Of a stretch of DNA of 64,000 nt, positions 49,001-63,337 are shown piece by piece (positions within the stretch are counted from its first letter, which is position 1; the number at the start of each line of letters is the position of its first letter). Where the stretch lies: the NCBI GenBank assembly GCA_036417435.1, contig CM070901.1, positions 63,112,501 through 63,176,500 on the forward strand. Direction: 5' to 3'. A program made the position numbers and the translations under genes. The DNA is from Inia geoffrensis. Taxonomy: Eukaryota > Chordata > Mammalia > Artiodactyla > Iniidae. The notes under the pieces are model-generated. The model did no database searches and was not told where the DNA came from. It worked only from the letters and a program-made list of their open reading frames with translations.

Positions 49001-51827
49001 TATGTATTCGTATAGGTCTGACACCCCCATATCCTAATTTATCCATTCCTCCCACCTTTCCATTTGGTTAAACATAATCTTGATTTCTTAATCCATGAGT
49101 GTCCTTTTCTTCGAAATAAGTTCATGGGTGTGATATCTTAGGTAACACGTATAAGTGATATCATAGGATGTCTTTGTTTCGGTTTCTTTCTCCTTCAAGG
49201 TGTGTGATTGTCTCTAGGCCCTTCTATGGTGGTGCAAACAGCACTGTTTCAAGCTTTTCCATGGCTAATATTCCACTGTGTACGTGGACCAGGTTTTCTT
49301 GGTGCATTCATCTGTTGATGGATATTTTGGTTGCTTCCAAGGCTTGGCTGCGGTCAATATTACTGCAGTGTGGGATTGCCAGCCTGTGTCTTTTGGATTC
49401 TGGTCTTCTCAGGTGATAGGCACAGCAGTGGGTCTACCAGATCATATGGTAACTCAATTTTTACCTTGAAACGCATGTTCTTTCTCTTCTAACGACTGGC
49501 TGTTACCAGTTTACATCCCACCAGCAGCTACAGGGTACACAGAGTTCTCTAAAACCCCTTCAGCGTGTATGGTTTGTGGACTGTTTGGCTGATGATCATT
49601 CTGACTGTTGTGAGGTGAACGTTTTCATAGATTGGATTTGCGTGTCTTTATTAATTTCTGATGTTCAGCATTTTTCCGTGCCCTCTCTTTGGTTAAAGAA
49701 AAAACAAGAGAAGAAAAGACAAAATGTGTGTAAAATATGCCTCTTGAAATTGTCTTCTCGAAAGGTTGCCTCTTTTGAATTTTTTGGTCGATTTTCGACC
49801 CCAGAACTTTTTTTGAGGACAGGTGTGATTTACAGGCCTGCAATTCAGGCGAATTTTAACTGACCATTAGCACTGGGTTTAAGACTGCTGTTGGAGGAAG
49901 GCCAAAATGCTGCAGGATTTCTCCGTTCTCAAACCTGCTTACCAGGTCAACAGAGCCTTCCTGGAAGCTGTGTTCCAAGGTTGGAAGTTCGAATGGCGTG
50001 AGCCAGGAAGGACCCCCATAATTTTATGCCCCATTATTTCTTGTTTGTTTTTTTCATATAATTTTAATCTTTTATGACAGCAAATTTGATTGTCATGTTT
50101 GCTTTGTTCTAGGTGTGCAAGATGTGTTTCTTTTTTACACCGAGACATACATGTATTCATCTTGGGATCCATTTGCCATGGAGGTTATGACACAGTGTTG
50201 AGTAGTCTTCTCTTGCAATTCTGTAGGTCTTTGGTGATTATATATTTCACGTGTGTTTGTATATCTCTGTCAACCCCAATATCCTAATATATCCAATCTT
50301 TACGACTTTCCAATTGGTGAACCGTAAGTTTGTTTAATACATCTGTGATTCCTGTTACCTGTGGAAATATCTTCATTGGTATCCATTTCTAGGTAACACC
50401 TATAATTGATATGATAGGATATGTGTCTTTCGCTTTGTGACTTACTTCAAGTTGCGTGATTACGTCCAGAGTCATCTAGGGTTCTGCAAACGGCATTGTT
50501 TCATGTTTTCTCCGTGGCTCCTATTCCATCTGTACACGTGCCATTTCTTCTTAGTCCATTCGTCTCTTGATGGACGTTTTGGTTGTTTCCATGTCTTGGA
50601 GATTGTAATACTGCTACAGAGCAGTTTTGCCTGAATGTGTCATTCTGTTTGTCTTCCTAGGTTATAGGCCAAGGAGTGGGCCTGCGGGATCATACGGTAT
50701 CGCAGTGTTTACCTTTTAAAGGCTGCTCCGTTCTGTTTTCATTAGTGGCACTTACCAGTTGACGAGCCACTTAAAGGTGAGAGTGCATTTCCTCACAACC
50801 TCTTCAGCATTTATTCTTTGTATTTCTTTGCTGAGGGTCATTCTGACTGGTGTGAGCTGATACCCTTTTGGGGCTGGATTTGCATATATCTAATACTTCC
50901 TTCTCTTGAGCTTCTAGCCATGCATATTTTATTGTTTTCTTAAAGAGTGAGTACAGCTTCCCTCTTCACATAGTTTCTTGAAGTATGCGGCATATTTTGA
51001 ATTTATTTTGCCATGACCACGCTCAACACATTTTGTGGGCAGGTGTCATTTATAGTCCTGCAGTCCTTGTGAATATGAAGTGACCTTCAGCACAGGTTGT
51101 CAAACTGCTGTTGCGGCAAACGGCCACAGGGCGGCAGCATTTCTACATTCCCTACTCTGGTTACTAGGGAAACAGTACCTTTGGGGAAGTAGTGTTCCTT
51201 TGTTGTAAATTAGAGTGGAATGTGCCCGGATACACACACAAAGCTACTGTCTCCTTAGTTATGTTTGTGTTTTATATTGAATGTATAGTTTTCTTCGGAG
51301 TAATACTCCATTGTGCACACGGACCACTTCTGTATCGTGCATTCATCGGTTGATGGACATTTTGGTTGTTCCAAGTCTTGGCTAGGGTAAATAGTGCTGC
51401 AGTGTAGGATTGTCAGCCTGTGTCTTTTTGATTCTGCTCTTCTCAGGTGATAGAGCCAGTAGTGAGCTACCAGATCATATGGTAGCTCAATTTTTACCCT
51501 TAAACGCACCTCCTTTATGTTCTCACTACTGGCTGCTACTATTTGACTTCCCACCAGCAGCTAGAGGGTACACAGTCCTCTGAAACACCTTGAGCATTTA
51601 TTGTGTAGAGATTGTTTTGCTGATGATCATTCTGTTGTCAGGTAAACGTTTGTGTAGATTGAATTTGCATGTGTTTCGTAATTTCTGGTGTCGAGCGTCT
51701 TCCTTTTTTGTGAAACCAAAAAACATCATAAAGAAAAAAATGTGGCTTAAATATACTCTTGAAACTGTCTTCTTGAAAGGTTGCCCTGTTTTGAATTTTT
51801 TCGTCGATATTCGAACCCAGGATTTTT
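46073..51827 (+). repeat. HOR copy 9 (5755 bp)
   Basis: Monomers start at 46073, 47311, 48570, 49813 and 51033. It has the B haplotype and is closely paired with copy 10: both have ccatttggtt in M3, cctctgaaacacc in M5, gcgtctgtc at the M1/M2 joint and aaccgtaag in M4. Private changes include taagtgttatc near 46668, aattatgtc near 46905 and gcaacaaagcc near 48710. Confidence 0.95.
47629..47686 (+). repeat. TA microsatellite, copy 9 (58 bp)
   Basis: Two bp longer than copy 8, same form, followed by aaacatatgtatg. Confidence 0.9.
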
Positions 51828-54800
51828 TTGAGGGCAGGTGTCATTTACAGAGGTGCAATTCTTGTGGGTGTTAAGTGACCCTGAGCACTTTGTTTAAAGG
51901 TGCTTTTGCAGGAGACAGTCACAAGGCTGCGGCATTTCTCCATTCCCAAATCTGGTTACGAGGGCAAAAGAACCTTCCTAGGTATAATATTCCAACTTGT
52001 AAGTTAGAATGGAATGGGCCAGGAGAAACCCCCATGAGTTTATGTCTCATTACTTCATGTTGGTTTTCTTAATTTAATTTTTATTTGTTATCACAGCAAA
52101 TTTGATGACAATGTTTTGTTTGTTCTGGGTGTGCAAGATGTGGTTCTATTACATATAGGCATATTATCTGTTCACCTTCGGATCCGTTTCCCATGTGGGT
52201 TAGGACACAATGTTGAGTAGTCTTCTCTTGGTGTTCCGTAGGTCTTTGGTGCTTATATATTTCACATGTGTCGGTATACCTCTGTTTCCCGCAATATGCT
52301 AATTTATCCAGTCCTCAAACCTTTCCATTTGGTGAACCATACGTTTGTTGATCGAATCTTTGATTGCCTTTCTCTGTGAAAAATCTTCACTGGTATCAAT
52401 TCTTAGGTAACACCGTTAAGTGATATCATAGGATATGGGTCCTTCGCTTTCTGACTTACTTCATGTTGTGACTACCCCAGACTCATCTGTGCTGCTGCAA
52501 ACGGCATGGTTTCATTTTTTTCCTTGGCTACTATTCCATCTGTCCATGTACCAGTTCTTCTTTTTCATTCATCTTTGGATGGACTTTTCGGTAGCTTCCA
52601 TGTCTTGCCTATTGTCATACTGTTGCAGGGCAGTTCTGCCTGCCTGTGTCTCTCTAATTGTGTCTTCTTAGGTCATAGGTGCAGGAGTGTGCCTGCTGAA
52701 GCCTATGGTGCCTCAATGGGTACCTGTTAAAGGCAGCTCCATTCTGTTTTCATTAGTGGCTCTTTCCGGTTTAGTCCCACATAGAGATGAGGGTACATAT
52801 TTCTCCACAGCCCCTTCAGCATTAACTGTTTGCATAATTTTTGCTGATGGTCATTCTGACCGGTGTGAGCTGATACGTTTTTGACGATTGGATTTGCATA
52901 TCTTTAATATTTCCTAATGATGAGCCTTTTCCATGCCTTTTTTGTTGTTGTTGCTGTTCAAAAGAAAACAACAACAGTGCGTGTAAAATATACCTCTTCG
53001 AATTGTCTTCTTGAAACCTTGCCCTCTTTTGAAACTTTGGGTCGATTTTCGACCCCAGGATTTTTTTGAAGGCGTCTGTCACTTACAAGTTTGCAATTGT
53101 TGTTAGTATTTAGTGACCATTAGCACTGGGTTGAATGCTGCTGTTGTGGGAAACGGCCGCACGGCGGCAGCGTTTCTCCATTCCCAAACCTTGTTACTAG
53201 GGCCGCAGAGCTTTCCTGGAACTCGTGTTCCTAAGTTGTAACTTAGAATGGAATGTGCCAGGAGAAAAACGCACAAGTTAATGTCTCAGTACATCTTCTT
53301 CATCGTTATACTTTAATTTTTTAATCAGGGTAATGATTAGAATATTATTTGTTCTAGGTGTACACAATCTGGTTCACTTGTACTATATATATATATATAT
53401 ATGTATACATACATATATGTATATATATATATATATATATAAACATACGTATGTATTCATGTACGGATCCTCTTCCAATATAAATTAATACAGTGTTCAG
53501 AGGACCTCCCTTTGTATATGGTCAGTCTTTTATATGTACGTATTTCATATGTATTTGTATTCGTTTGGCAACCCTAACCTTAATTTGCCCATTGCTCCCA
53601 CCTTTCGTTTTAGATAATCATAGTTGTTTTCTAACTGTGTGGCTTTCTCTGTGGAAATAAGTTCATTTGTACCAGTTGTTAGGTGACACCCAGAAGTGAT
53701 ATCATAAGATATTTGTCTTTTGCTTTCCGACTAAATTTGTGTTCTGTGACTATCTCTCGGATCATGTATGGTGCTGCAAAGAGCAGCGTTTCATTGTTTT
53801 CCACGGCTGAGATTCCATTGTGTACATGGAGCACTTCTTCTTTGTCCATTCATGTGTTGATGGCCATTTTGGTTGCTTCCATGTCTTGGCTTTTGTGAAT
53901 ATTGCTGCAGTGCACCTTTGCCAGCCTGTGTCTTCTCGACTCTGGTCTGCTCAGGTGAAAGGCCCAGCGGCGGGCCTGCTGGATTGAATGGGACCTCAAT
54001 TTTTACTTTGAAACACAGTTCCTTTGTGTTCTCATTATTGGCTCTTACGACTTTAGACCTCAACAGCAGCTAGAGGGTACACAGTTCTCCAAAACCTCTT
54101 CAGCATTGATTGCAGACTTTTTGATTACGGTCATTCGAGTGGTGTGTGTTGAAGCCATTTCATACATTAGATTGACATGAGTCTGATAATTCCTGATGTT
54201 GAACTTTTATCCATTTCCCTTTTTATTTGTAAAGAGTGTGTAAAACTGACCTCTCGTACGATCTTCTTGAAAACTTTGACTCTCTTTTAAGTTTTTTGGC
54301 CACTCCTTACCTCAGAACATTTTTTTGAGGGCAGGTGTCCTTTACAGCCCTGAGTCCTTGTGAGTATTAAGTGACCATTAGACGTGGTTTAAAGCCGCTC
54401 TTGCGGGAAACGGCTACAAGGCGGCAAAGTTTCTCCATTTACATCTCGGGGCATTTGGGCAACAGAGCCTTCCTGGAAATCGTGTTAGTAGGCTGTAAAT
54501 TAGAGTGGAATGTGCCAAGGCAAACGCCTAACAGCTTATATCTCCTTACTTCTTGTCTGTTTTTTAAATGAATTTTCCTTTTTCCTCAGAGCAAATTAGA
54601 TAAAAATGTTGTGTATGTTCTAGGTGTACAGAGTCTGGTTCATTATACCTATGTATCAATCTATTCATCTTTGCCTCCTTACCCTAGACGTTATTACAGA
54701 ATGTTGAGTGGACCTCTCTTGGTATTCCATAGGTCTTTGGTGATTATATATTTCATATGTATTCGTATAGGTCTGACACCCCCATATCCTAATTTATCCA

Positions 54801-57582
54801 TTCCTCCCACCTTTCCATTTGGTTAAACATAATCTTGATTTCTTAATCCATGAGTGTCCTTTTCTTCGAAATAAGTTCATGGGTGTGATATCTTAGGTAA
54901 CACGTATAAGTGATATCATAGGATGTCTTTGTTTCGGTTTCTTTCTCCTTCAAGGTGTGTGATTGTCTCTAGGCCCTTCTATGGTGGTGCAAACAGCACT
55001 GTTTCAAGCTTTTCCATGGCTAATATTCCACTGTGTACGTGGACCAGGTTTTCTTGGTGCATTCATCTGTTGATGGATATTTTGGTTGCTTCCAAGGCTT
55101 GGCCGCGGTCAATATTACTGCAGTGTGGGATTGCCAGCCTGTGTCTTTTGGATTCTGGTCTTCTCAGGTGATAGGCACAGCAGTGGGTCTACCAGATCAT
55201 ATGGTAACTCAATTTTTACCTTGAAACGCATGTTCTTTCTCTTCTAACGACTGGCTGTTACCAGTTTACATCCCACCAGCAGCTACAGGGTACACAGAGT
55301 TCTCTAAAACCCCTTCAGCGTGTATGGTTTGTGGACTGTTTGGCTGATGATCATTCTGACTGTTGTGAGGTGAACGTTTTCATAGATTGGATTTGCGTGT
55401 CTTTATTAATTTCTGATGTTCAGCATTTTTCCGTGCCCTCTCTTTGGTTAAAGAAAAAACAAGAGAAGAAAAGACAAAATGTGTGTAAAATATGCCTCTT
55501 GAAATTGTCTTCTCGAAAGGTTGCCTCTTTTGAATTTTTTGGTCGATTTTCGACCCCAGAACTTTTTTTGAGGACAGGTGTGATTTACAGGCCTGCAATT
55601 CAGGCGAATTTTAACTGACCATTAGCACTGGGTTTAAGACTGCTGTTGGAGGAAGGCCAAAATGCTGCAGGATTTCTCCGTTCTCAAACCTGCTTACCAG
55701 GTCAACAGAGCCTTCCTGGAAGCTGTGTTCCAAGGTTGGAAGTTCGAATGGCGTGAGCCAGGAAGGACCCCCATAATTTTATGCCCCATTATTTCTTGTT
55801 TGTTTTTTTCATATAATTTTAATCTTTTATGACAGCAAATTTGATTGTCATGTTTGCTTTGTTCTAGGTGTGCAAGATGTGTTTCTTTTTTACACCGAGA
55901 CATACATGTATTCATCTTGGGATCCATTTGCCATGGAGGTTATGACACAGTGTTGAGTAGTCTTCTCTTGCAATTCTGTAGGTCTTTGGTGATTATATAT
56001 TTCACGTGTGTTTGTATATCTCTGTCAACCCCAATATCCTAATATATCCAATCTTTACGACTTTCCAATTGGTGAACCGTAAGTTTGTTTAATACATCTG
56101 TGATTCCTGTTACCTGTGGAAATATCTTCATTGGTATCCATTTCTAGGTAACACCTATAATTCATATGATAGGATATGTGTCTTTCGCTTTGTGACTTAC
56201 TTCAAGTTGCGTGATTACGTCCAGAGTCATCTAGGGTTCTGCAAACGGCATTGTTTCATGTTTTCTCCGTGGCTCCTATTCCATCTGTACACGTGCCATT
56301 TCTTCTTAGTCCATTCGTCTCTTGATGGACGTTTTGGTTGTTTCCATGTCTTGGAGATTGTAATACTGCTACAGAGCAGTTTTGCCTGAATGTGTCATTC
56401 TGTTGGTCTTCCTAGGTTATAGGCCAAGGAGTGGGCCTGCGGGATCATACGGTATCGCAGTGTTTACCTTTTAAAGGCTGCTCCGTTCTGTTTTCATTAG
56501 TGGCACTTACCAGTTGACGAGCCACTTAAAGGTGAGAGTGCATTTCCTCACAACCTCTTCAGCATTTATTCTTTGTATTTCTTTGCTGAGGGTCATTCTG
56601 ACTGGTGTGAGCTGATACCCTTTTGGGGCTGGATTTGCATATATCTAATACTTCCTTCTCTTGAGCTTCTAGCCATGCATATTTTATTGTTTTCTTAAAG
56701 AGTGAGTACAGCTTCCCTCTTCACATAGTTTCTTGAAGTATGCGGCATATTTTGAATTTATTTTGCCATGACCACGCTCAACACATTTTGTGGGCAGGTG
56801 TCATTTATAGTCCTGCAGTCCTTGTGAATATGAAGTGACCTTCAGCACAGGTTGTCAAACTGCTGTTGCGGCAAACGGCCACAGGGCGGCAGCATTTCTA
56901 CATTCCCTACTCTGGTTACTAGGGAAACAGTACCTTTGGGGAAGTAGTGTTCCTTTGTTGTAAATTAGAGTGGAATGTGCCCGGATACACACACAAAGCT
57001 ACTGTCTCCTTAGTTATGTTTGTGTTTTATATTGAATGTATAGTTTTCTTCGGAGTAATACTCCATTGTGCACACGGACCACTTCTGTATCGTGCATTCA
57101 TCGGTTGATGGACATTTTGGTTGTTCCAAGTCTTGGCTAGGGTAAATAGTGCTGCAGTGTAGGATTGTCAGCCTGTGTCTTTTTGATTCTGCTCTTCTCA
57201 GGTGATAGAGCCAGTAGTGAGCTACCAGATCATATGGTAGCTCAATTTTTACCCTTAAACGCACCTCCTTTATGTTCTCACTACTGGCTGCTACTATTTG
57301 ACTTCCCACCAGCAGCTAGAGGGTACACAGTCCTCTGAAACACCTTGAGCATTTATTGTGTAGAGATTGTTTTGCTGATGATCATTCTGTTGTCAGGTAA
57401 ACGTTTGTGTAGATTGAATTTGCATGTGTTTCGTAATTTCTGGTGTCGAGCGTCTTCCTTTTTTGTGAAACCAAAAAACATCATAAAGAAAAAAATGTGG
57501 CTTAAATATACTCTTGAAACTGTCTTCTTGAAAGGTTGCCCTGTTTTGAATTTTTTCGTCGATATTCGAACCCAGGATTTTT
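51828..57582 (+). repeat. HOR copy 10 (5755 bp)
   Basis: Monomers start at 51828, 53066, 54325, 55568 and 56788. It has the B haplotype and pairs with copy 9 in M3 and M5, but its M1 and M2 match copy 11 (gatccgtttcc in M1; gtacggatcc and aaacatacgtatg in M2). The change ggccgcgg near 55104 is private. M4 has ttcatatgatag (with copy 1) and ctgttggtc, an A-type marker inside a B copy. Confidence 0.95.
53384..53441 (+). repeat. TA microsatellite, copy 10 (58 bp)
   Basis: Same length as copy 9 but followed by aaacatacgtatg and gtacggatcc, as in copy 11. Confidence 0.9.
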
Positions 57583-60500
57583 TTGAGGGCAGGTGTCATT
57601 TACAGAGGTGCAATTCTTGTGGGTGTTAAGTGACCCTGAGCACTTTGTTTAAAGGTGCTTTTGCAGGAGACAGTCACAAGGCTGCGGCATTTCTCCATTC
57701 CCAAATCTGGTTACGAGGGCAAAAGAACCTTCCTAGGTATAATATTCCAACTTGTAAGTTAGAATGGAATGGGCCAGGAGAAACCCCCATGAGTTTATGT
57801 CTCATTACTTCATGTTGGTTTTCTTAATTTAATTTTTATTTGTTATCACAGCAAATTTGATGACAATGTTTTGTTTGTTCTGGGTGTGCAAGATGTGGTT
57901 CTATTACATATAGGCATATTATCTGTTCACCTTCGGATCCGTTTCCCATGTGGGTTAGGACACAATGTTGAGTAGTCTTCTCTTGGTGTTCCGTAGGTCT
58001 TTGGTGCTTATATATTTCACATGTGTCGGTATACCTCTGTTTCCCGCAATATGCTAATTTATCCAGTCCTCAAACCTTTCCATTTGGTGAACCATACGTT
58101 TGTTGATCGAATCTTTGATTGCCTTTCTCTGTGAAAAATCTTCACTGGTATCAATTCTTAGGTAACACCGTTAAGTGATATCATAGGATATGGGTCCTTC
58201 GCTTTCTGACTTACTTCATGTTGTGACTACCCCAGACTCATCTGTGCTGCTGCAAACGGCATGGTTTCATTTTTTTCCTTGGCTACTATTCCATCTGTCC
58301 ATGTACCAGTTCTTCTTTTTCATTCATCTTTGGATGGACTTTTCGGTAGCTTCCATGTCTTGCCTATTGTCATACTGTTGCAGGGCAGTTCTGCCTGCCT
58401 GTGTCTCTCTAATTGTGTCTTCTTAGGTCATAGGTGCAGGAGTGTGCCTGCTGAAGCCTATGGTGCCTCAATGGGTACCTGTTAAAGGCAGCTCCATTCT
58501 GTTTTCATTAGTGGCTCTTTCCGGTTTAGTCCCACATAGAGATGAGGGTACATATTTCTCCACAGCCCCTTCAGCATTAACTGTTTGCATAATTTTTGCT
58601 GATGGTCATTCTGACCGGTGTGAGCTGATACGTTTTTGACGATTGGATTTGCATATCTTTAATATTTCCTAATGATGAGCCTTTTCCATGCCTTTTTTGT
58701 TGTTGTTGCTGTTCAAAAGAAAACAACAACAGTGCGTGTAAAATATACCTCTTCGAATTGTCTTCTTGAAACCTTGCCCTCTTTTGAAACTTTGGGTCGA
58801 TTTTCGACCCCAGGATTTTTTTGAAGGCGTCTGTCACTTACAAGTTTGCAATTGTTGTTAGTATTTAGTGACCATTAGCACTGGGTTGAATGCTGCTGTT
58901 GTGGGAAACGGCCGCACGGCGGCAGCGTTTCTCCATTCCCAAACCTTGTTACTAGGGCCGCAGAGCTTTCCTGGAACTCGTGTTCCTAAGTTGTAACTTA
59001 GAATGGAATGTGCCAGGAGAAAAACGCACAAGTTAATGTCTCAGTACATCTTCTTCATCGTTATACTTTAATTTTTTAATCAGGGTAATGATTAGAATAT
59101 TATTTGTTCTAGGTGTACACAATCTGGTTCACTTGTACTATATATATATATATATATGTATACATACATATATGTATATATATATATATATATATAAACA
59201 TACGTATGTATTCATGTACGGATCCTCTTCCAATATAAATTAATACAGTGTTCAGAGGACCTCCCTTTGTATATGGTCAGTCTTTTATATGTACGTATTT
59301 CATATGTATTTGTATTCGTTTGGCAACCCTAACCTTAATTTGCCCATTGCTCCCACCTTTCGTTTTAGATAATCATAGTTGTTTTCTAACTGTGTGGCTT
59401 TCTCTGTGGAAATAAGTTCATTTGTACCAGTTGTTAGGTGACACCCAGAAGTGATATCATAAGATATTTGTCTTTTGCTTTCCGACTAAATTTGTGTTCT
59501 GTGACTATCTCTCGGATCATGTATGGTGCTGCAAAGAGCAGCGTTTCATTGTTTTCCACGGCTGAGATTCCATTGTGTACATGGAGCACTTCTTCTTTGT
59601 CCATTCATGTGTTGATGGCCATTTTGGTTGCTTCCATGTCTTGGCTTTTGTGAATATTGCTGCAGTGCACCTTTGCCAGCCTGTGTCTTCTCGACTCTGG
59701 TCTGCTCAGGTGAAAGGCCCAGCGGCGGGCCTGCTGGATTGAATGGGACCTCAATTTTTACTTTGAAACACAGTTCCTTTGTGTTCTCATTATTGGCTCT
59801 TACGACTTTAGACCTCAACAGCAGCTAGAGGGTACACAGTTCTCCAAAACCTCTTCAGCATTGATTGCAGACTTTTTGATTACGGTCATTCGAGTGGTGT
59901 GTGTTGAAGCCATTTCATACATTAGATTGACATGAGTCTGATAATTCCTGATGTTGAACTTTTATCCATTTCCCTTTTTATTTGTAAAGAGTGTGTAAAA
60001 CTGACCTCTCGTACGATCTTCTTGAAAACTTTGACTCTCTTTTAAGTTTTTTGGCCACTCCTTACCTCAGAACATTTTTTTGAGGGCAGGTGTCCTTTAC
60101 AGCCCTGAGTCCTTGTGAGTATTAAGTGACCATTAGACGTGGTTTAAAGCCGCTCTTGCGGGAAACGGCTACAAGGCGGCAAAGTTTCTCCATTTACATC
60201 TCGGGGCATTTGGGCAACAGAGCCTTCCTGGAAATCGTGTTAGTAGGCTGTAAATTAGAGTGGAATGTGCCAAGGCAAACGCCTAACAGCTTATATCTCC
60301 TTACTTCTTGTCTGTTTTTTAAATGAATTTTCCTTTTTCCTCAGAGCAAATTAGATAAAAATGTTGTGTATGTTCTAGGTGTACAGAGTCTGGTTCATTA
60401 TACCTATGTATCAATCTATTCATCTTTGCCTCCTTACCCTAGACGTTATTACAGAATGTTGAGTGGACCTCTCTTGGTATTCCATAGGTCTTTGGTGATT

Positions 60501-63337
60501 ATATATTTCATATGTATTCGTATAGGTCTGACACCCCCATATCCTAATTTATCCATTCCTCCCACCTTTCCGTTTGGTTAAACATAATCTTGATTTCTTA
60601 ATCCATGAGTGTCCTTTTCTTCGAAATAAGTTCATGGGTGTGATATCTTAGGTAACACGTATAAGTGATATCATAGGATGTCTTTGTTTCGGTTTCTTTC
60701 TCCTTCAAGGTGTGTGATTGTCTCTAGGCCCTTCTATGGTGGTGCAAACAGCACTGTTTCAAGCTTTTCCATGGCTAATATTCCACTGTGTACGTGGACC
60801 AGGTTTTCTTGGTGCATTCATCTGTTGATGGATATTTTGGTTGCTTCCAAGGCTTGGCTGCGGTCAATATTACTGCAGTGTGGGATTGCCAGCCTGTGTC
60901 TTTTGGATTCTGGTCTTCTCAGGTGATAGGCACAGCAGTGGGTCTACCAGATCATATGGTAACTCAATTTTTACCTTGAAACGCATGTTCTTTCTCTTCT
61001 AACGACTGGCTGTTACCAGTTTACATCCCACCAGCAGCTACAGGGTACACAGAGTTCTCTACAACCCCTTCAGCGTGCATGGTTTGTGGACTGTTTGGCT
61101 GATGATCATTCTGACTGTTGTGAGGTGAACGTTTTCATAGATTGGATTTGCGTGTCTTTATTAATTTCTGATGTTCAGCATTTTTCCGTGCCCTCTCTTT
61201 GGTTAAAGAAAAAACAAGAGAAGAAAAGACAAAATGTGTGTAAAATATGCCTCTTGAAATTGTCTTCTCAAAAGGTTGCCTCTTTTGAATTTTTTGGTCG
61301 ATTTTCGACCCCAGAACTTTTTTTGAGGACAGGTGTGATTTACAGGCCTGCAATTCAGGCGAATTTTAACTGACCATTAGCACTGGGTTTAAGACTGCTG
61401 TTGGAGGAAGGCCAAAATGCTGCAGGATTTCTCCGTTCTCAAACCTGCTTACCAGGTCAACAGAGCCTTCCTGGAAGCTGTGTTCCAAGGTTGGAAGTTC
61501 GAATGGCGTGAGCCAGGAAGGACCCCCATAATTTTATGCCCCATTATTTCTTGTTTGTTTTTTTCATATAATTTTAATCTTTTATGACAGCAAATTTGAT
61601 TGTCATGTTTGCTTTGTTCTAGGTGTGCAAGATGTGTTTCTTTTTTACACCGAGACATACATGTATTCATCTTGGGATCCATTTGCCATGGAGGTTATGA
61701 CACAGTGTTGAGTAGTCTTCTCTTGCAATTCTGTAGGTCTTTGGTGATTATATATTTCACGTGCGTTTGTATATCTCTGTCAACCCCAATATCCTAATAT
61801 ATCCAATCTTTACAACTTTCCAATTGGTGAACCATAAGTTTGTTTAATACATCTGTGATTCCTGTTACCTGTGGAAATATCTTCATTGGTATCCATTTCT
61901 AGGTAACACCTATAATTGATATGATAGGATATGTGTCTTTCGCTTTGTGACTTACTTCAAGTTGCGTGATTACGTCCAGAGTCATCTAGGGTTCTGCAAA
62001 CGGCATTGTTTCATGTTTTCTCCGTGGCTCCTATTCCATCTGTACACGTGCCATTTCTTCTTAGTCCATTCGTCTCTTGATGGACGTTTTGGTTGTTTCC
62101 ATGTCTTGGAGATTGTAATACTGCTACAGAGCAGTTTTGCCTGAATGTGTCATTCTGTTGGTCTTCCTAGGTTATAGGCCAAGGAGTGGGCCTGCGGGAT
62201 CATACGGTATCGCAGTGTTTACCTTTTAAAGGCTGCTCCGTTCTATTTTCATTAGTGGCACTTACCAGTTGACGAGCCACTTAAAGGTGAGAGTGCATTT
62301 CCTCACAACCTCTTCAGCATTTATTCTTTGTATTTCTTTGCTGAGGGTCATTCTGACTGGTGTGAGCTGATACCCTTTTGGGGCTGGATTTGCATATATC
62401 TAATACTTCCTTCTCTTGAGCTTCTAGCCATGCATATTTTATTGTTTTCTTAAAGAGTGAGTACAGCTTCCCTCTTCACATAGTTTCTTGAAGTATGCGG
62501 CATATTTTGAATTTATTTTGCCATGACCACGCTCAACACATTTTGTGGGCAGGTGTCATTTATAGTCCTGCAGTCCTTGTGAATATGAAGTGACCTTCAG
62601 CACAGGTTGTCAAACTGCTGTTGCGGCAAACGGCCACAGGGCGGCAGCATTTCTACATTCCCTACTCTGGTTACTAGGGAAACAGTACCTTTGGGGAAGT
62701 AGTGTTCCTTTGTTGTAAATTAGAGTGGAATGTGCCCGGATACACACACAAAGCTACTGTCTCCTTAGTTATGTTTGTGTTTTATATTGAATGTATAGTT
62801 TTCTTCGGAGTAATACTCCATTGTGCACACGGACCACTTCTGTATCGTGCATTCATCGGTTGATGGACATTTTGGTTGTTCCAAGTCTTGGCTAGGGTAA
62901 ATAGTGCTGCAGTGTAGGATTGTCAGCCTGTGTCTTTTTGATTCTGCTCTTCTCAGGTGATAGAGCCAGTAGTGAGCTACCAGATCATATGGTAGCTCAA
63001 TTTTTACCCTTAAACGCACCTCCTTTATGTTCTCACTACTGGCTGCTACTATTTGACTTCCCACCAGCAGCTAGAGGGTACACAGTCCTCGGAAACCCCT
63101 TGAGCATTTATTGTGTAGAGATTGTTTTGCTGATGATCATTCTGTTGTCAGGTAAACGTTTGTGTAGATTGAATTTGCATGTGTTTCGTAATTTCTGGTG
63201 TCGAGCGTCTTCCTTTTTTGTGAAACCAAAAAACATCAGAAAGAAAAAAATGTGGCTTAAATATACTCTTGAAACTGTCTTCTTGAAAGGTTGCCCTGTT
63301 TTGAATTTTTTCGTCGATATTCGAACCCAGGATTTTT
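57583..63337 (+). repeat. HOR copy 11 (5755 bp), recombinant
   Basis: Monomers start at 57583, 58821, 60080, 61323 and 62543. M1 and M2 match copy 10 (gcgtctgtc, gtacggatcc, gcaaccctaacc, tttcgttttag). From 61062 onward M3 and M4 carry A-type markers (ctacaacccc, gcgtgcatgg, ttctcaaaagg at 61270, cacgtgcgtttg, ttctattttc), the third of which is otherwise seen only in copy 2. M5 returns to cagaaag near 63238, as in copies 6 and 7. The copy therefore contains at least two switches of parentage. Confidence 0.94.
59139..59196 (+). repeat. TA microsatellite, copy 11 (58 bp)
   Basis: Identical in form and flank to copy 10, which supports shared descent of M2 in these two copies. Confidence 0.9.
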
